This document shows positions 36,935-37,907 of a stretch of DNA of 37,907 nt, one piece after another. Below the pieces are notes generated by a model. The model did not search any database. It was not told the DNA's origin and saw only the letters and a program-made list of their open reading frames with translations. The translations under genes were made by a program, and so were the position numbers. Each line of letters opens with the position of its first letter. Position 1 is the stretch's first letter. The stretch is taken from NCBI GenBank assembly GCA_016218405.1, contig JACREE010000044.1:1-37907 (forward strand), written 5' to 3'. Origin of the DNA: Gammaproteobacteria bacterium. GTDB lineage: Bacteria > Pseudomonadota > Gammaproteobacteria > HIGHO2-12-38-15.

Positions 36935-36963
36935 TTGACATATGTCCGAAATATGTATACACT
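36935..36963 (+). promoter_or_regulatory. Sigma70 promoter of the AbiE toxin-antitoxin pair
   Basis: Consensus TTGACA (36935-36940) is followed after 17 bases by TACACT (36958-36963). Transcription would start about 10-15 bases before the abiEi ATG. The promoter is flanked by an inverted repeat. Confidence 0.75.
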
Positions 36964-36973
36964 TATCAGACAT
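36942..36973. promoter_or_regulatory. Inverted repeat overlapping the AbiE promoter (candidate AbiEi operator)
   Basis: ATGTCCGA (36942-36949) and TCAGACAT (36966-36973) are inverted, 7 of 8 positions paired, and straddle the -10. AbiEi antitoxins are known to bind inverted repeats in their own promoter, so this is the expected place for autorepression. Confidence 0.6.
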
Positions 36974-36982
36974 GGAGTCAAT

Positions 36983-37627
36983 ATGCCCAACTCAAATCTT
37001 TCATTCAAACAGTTAATTTTGCGACGCATTACTGATACCAGCTCTGACAGCGTCTGGACTCCAGCGGACTTCCTTGATCTGGGAAGTCGTGATGCTGTTG
37101 ATAAAGCTTTACAACGATTGGTTGCAACCCATAAACTTCGACGCATTGATCGTGGTTTATATGACAAACCCCGATTGAATTCTCTGACCAGTCAATTAAA
37201 TACGCCAAATTATAAAAGCATAATTAATGCCATTGGGCGAAGAGATCAAATACGAATTTTGATTGACGGAATGACATGCGCTAACGATCTTGGTTTAACC
37301 AATGCAGTCCCTGGGCAGGTGATTGTACACACAGATGCCCGCCTACGCCCTATCAAAATCGGAAATCTAATCATTCAATTTAAATTAACGGCACCTAGTA
37401 AACTTTATTGGGCTAATCGCCCAGCAATGCACATAATCCAGGCCTTATACTGGCTACGTGATGCGATAAAAAATACGGAAAAAATCGAGCAAGATTTTTT
37501 TCGTGCCAAGTTAATTCGATTGCTAAAGAAATCTAAAAAAGGAAGTGAACTCAGAAAAGATATTCAATCTGGACTACACACACTTCCGGCATGGATGCAA
37601 AAATGGATTCGAGAATTGCTTTACTAA
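36983..37627 (+). CDS. AbiEi-type antitoxin / DUF6088 transcriptional regulator
   Basis: The 214-aa product has an N-terminal winged-helix (SFKQLILRRITDTSSDSVWT, then DKALQRLVATHKLRRIDRGL) followed by YDKPR and the AbiEi-type C-terminal region (DGMTCANDLGLTNAVPGQVI, IVHTDARLRPIKIGNL). In type IV TA systems AbiEi represses its own promoter and counteracts AbiEii. ATG 36983 has GGAG 5 bases upstream; an upstream in-frame TTG extension overlaps the promoter. It is followed after 32 bases by the abiEii start. Confidence 0.9.
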   Translation: MPNSNLSFKQLILRRITDTSSDSVWTPADFLDLGSRDAVDKALQRLVATHKLRRIDRGLYDKPRLNSLTSQLNTPNYKSIINAIGRRDQIRILIDGMTCANDLGLTNAVPGQVIVHTDARLRPIKIGNLIIQFKLTAPSKLYWANRPAMHIIQALYWLRDAIKNTEKIEQDFFRAKLIRLLKKSKKGSELRKDIQSGLHTLPAWMQKWIRELLY

Positions 37628-37659
37628 TATAATTAATTTAACAGAAAGGAATATCTTAC

Positions 37660-37907
37660 ATGAACATGGATTTTCATCGAATTATCTCAGCATCAAAAGA
37701 AGATCGCCGCAATCTATTTTTAACGTCTGCAAACAACCTTGGTGTACCACTTCAAAATATAGAAAAAGATTTTTGGATATGCTGGATTTTAGATCTCTTA
37801 TTCAACAGGCGACAAAAGAATGAACCCAGATTACTATTTAAAGGTGGAACATCACTTTCAAAGGCCTATTCCTTAATTTCTAGATTTTCAGAAGATCTTG
37901 ATATCAC
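37660..37907 (+). CDS. AbiEii-type nucleotidyltransferase toxin (partial, runs off the right edge)
   Basis: The first 82 residues are visible. They show FKGGTSLSKAY at residues 60-70 and RFSEDLDI at 75-82, the nucleotidyltransferase motifs GGTSLSK and S-E-D-x-D that define AbiEii. AbiEii toxins halt growth and can give phage abortive infection, in some studied cases by transferring nucleotides to tRNA ends. ATG 37660 has AAAGGA 9 bases upstream; a second in-frame ATG lies at 37666. The 3' end lies beyond the window. Confidence 0.92.
   Translation, partial: MNMDFHRIISASKEDRRNLFLTSANNLGVPLQNIEKDFWICWILDLLFNRRQKNEPRLLFKGGTSLSKAYSLISRFSEDLDI

Overview
The window is a stretch of gammaproteobacterial chromosome of moderate-to-low GC. 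Gene content and protein style suggest the Legionellales, with a Coxiellaceae-like relative most likely; this placement is an inference from sequence feel (c-subunit of ATP synthase, lysine-tailed HU, lineage-specific secreted proteins), not from a search. Most of the window is dense housekeeping sequence, with short intergenic regions carrying palindromic repeats and a few accessory genes.

Layout, left to right. (1) 1-4836, plus strand: the end of nusB, a four-gene MCE-type lipid transport cassette (STAS-MlaE permease, MlaF ATPase, MlaD, auxiliary lipoprotein) and thiL. A 165-bp palindrome separates nusB from the cassette. (2) 4997-6910: rpsT and murJ, divergent. (3) 6911-7275: a 183-bp full-length palindrome and tRNA-Thr(UGU). 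(4) 7276-17407, minus strand: atpIBEFHAGDC followed by glmU and glmS, with a clear promoter ahead of atpI. (5) 17494-20301, minus: parA, parB, a small two-helix protein resembling a potassium-channel pore, and an outer-membrane beta-barrel protein. (6) 20543-23788: an AAA/DUF4143 ATPase where rsmG normally lies between parA and mnmG, then mnmG. (7) 23867-27362: a 34-codon ORF, secB, a YibN-like rhodanese, a small Ala-rich ORF and recG. (8) 27400-33971: a membrane-anchored FMN/Fe-S glutamate-synthase-like protein, a small secreted protein, tRNA-Gly(CCC), a second DUF4143 ATPase, an HU-like protein, scpB/scpA, a six-cysteine secreted protein and a SuhB-like phosphatase. (9) 33972-37907, accessory: repeat debris, a 432-aa membrane protein of unknown function with an internal duplication, a third DUF4143 ATPase, and an AbiEi/AbiEii type IV toxin-antitoxin pair that runs off the right edge.

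How the genes work together: the core sets cover energy conversion (F1Fo ATPase), UDP-GlcNAc supply (GlmS, GlmU) with lipid II flipping (MurJ), lipid trafficking (MCE cassette), and chromosome segregation (ParAB, ScpAB, HU-like). The most unusual signal is the set of three divergent DUF4143 ATPases. Each is a single-gene insertion among core or accessory genes. Each is preceded by its own, sequence-unrelated palindrome close to the start codon, and each ends in an E-(I/V)-D ... (I/V)-E-(V/I)-K motif suggestive of a PD-(D/E)XK-like fold. With AbiE and the palindromic elements they look like a dispersed class of self-regulated accessory modules; their function is unknown.
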